A DNA stretch of 64,000 nucleotides from Pseudomonas yamanorum. GTDB lineage: Bacteria; Pseudomonadota; Gammaproteobacteria; Pseudomonadales; Pseudomonadaceae. Shown here one piece after another: positions 63,847 through 64,000 of this stretch (positions within the stretch are counted from its first letter, which is position 1; each line of letters starts with the position of its first letter). Location of the stretch: the NCBI RefSeq assembly GCF_013386765.1, contig NZ_JACARE010000018.1, positions 399,525-463,524 on the forward strand, in the 5' to 3' direction. The position numbers were made by a program, and so were the translations under genes. The notes beneath the pieces are model-generated. The model was not told the DNA's origin. It saw nothing but the letters and a program-made list of their open reading frames with translations, and made no database searches.

Positions 63847-64000
63847 TTACTGACCGGCTGCCTGCACTGCCAGAGGCCGCGCGGCATCAGCCGGCTGCAG
63901 TTCCAGCGAGCACACGCTGATCAGGTTACGAAGTTTTTCACCGATCACCTGGGCACGGTGCCAGCTCAGGCCATCCATCACGATATCGATCGCCAGCAGG
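63847..64000 (-). CDS. Unidentified gene, 3' end only
   Basis: The last 50 codons of a minus-strand frame end in TAA at 63847-63849. They read LLAIDIVMDGLSWHRAQVIG, then EKLRNLISVCSLELQPADAA and a short tail ending in AAGQ. The frame continues beyond the right edge. I do not recognise the family. Confidence 0.55.
   Translation of the reverse strand, partial: LLAIDIVMDGLSWHRAQVIGEKLRNLISVCSLELQPADAARPLAVQAAGQ

Overview
The window is a gene-dense, GC-rich stretch of a Pseudomonas chromosome, most likely of the P. fluorescens group. The evidence is the AlgP-type AKPAAKPA tail at the left edge, the gene order (algP tail, hemB-ppk against ppx, trxA, rho, ubiD, rbbA operon, 6S RNA-zapA, pepP-ubiH-ubiI, iron ABC genes, gcvT-gcvH), which follows the order I recall for one region of P. 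aeruginosa, and three families of intergenic REP-type palindromes like those described in P. fluorescens. I see no tRNA, rRNA operon, CRISPR array, transposase or prophage.

Layout. 1-3.3 kb: algP tail, a TIGR02444 protein, an ABC-F ATPase and a small MscS-like channel. 3.6-7.5 kb: a LysE exporter and a four-gene LpoB/YcfL/COG3014 envelope operon. 7.8-12.8 kb: a cytochrome c-FTR1 iron permease, YaiI, ElbB, a sterol-desaturase-family protein and DedA. 13-17.9 kb: hemB-ppk converging on ppx. 18.4-26.8 kb: an accessory block holding a compact chaperone-usher fimbrial cluster, a polar amino acid ABC operon and its probable GntR/FadR regulator. 26.9-33.4 kb: trxA, rho, an OafA-like acyltransferase, ubiD and a ferredoxin-type reductase. 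33.4-41.1 kb: a PagP-like barrel, a TonB-dependent receptor, ChaC, GlpT, a periplasmic histidine phosphatase, a quinone oxidoreductase and a secreted FliL-domain protein. 41.3-46.1 kb: the yhhJ-rbbA-yhiI export operon. 46.2-48.5 kb: EVE protein, a 49-residue membrane protein, 5-FCL, 6S RNA, zapA and a coiled-coil gene. 48.6-53.4 kb: ygfB-pepP-ubiH-thioesterase-ubiI. 53.6-58.1 kb: iron ABC binding protein and permease, then gcvT-gcvH. 58.1-64 kb: a DegT aminotransferase, an outer-membrane barrel, a DUF2388 protein, the SPFH/NfeD pair, a lone GspE/PilB-type ATPase and the 3' end of an unknown gene.

Most of the window is housekeeping: haem and ubiquinone synthesis, polyphosphate turnover, Rho termination, redox, one-carbon metabolism and cell division. 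Iron appears three times (FTR1 permease, iron ABC genes, and possibly the TonB receptor), with a good Fur-box candidate before the ABC binding protein. The most interesting non-routine signals are the fimbrial cluster with a DUF1120-type subunit at each end and a strong intercistronic hairpin, a well-placed Anr/FNR box before the rbbA operon, a structured leader with its own promoter before gcvT, an unlisted 49-codon membrane ORF, and nested or hybrid REP palindromes. I found no system I can confidently call undescribed; the fimbrial cluster and the Anr-rbbA link are the best candidates.
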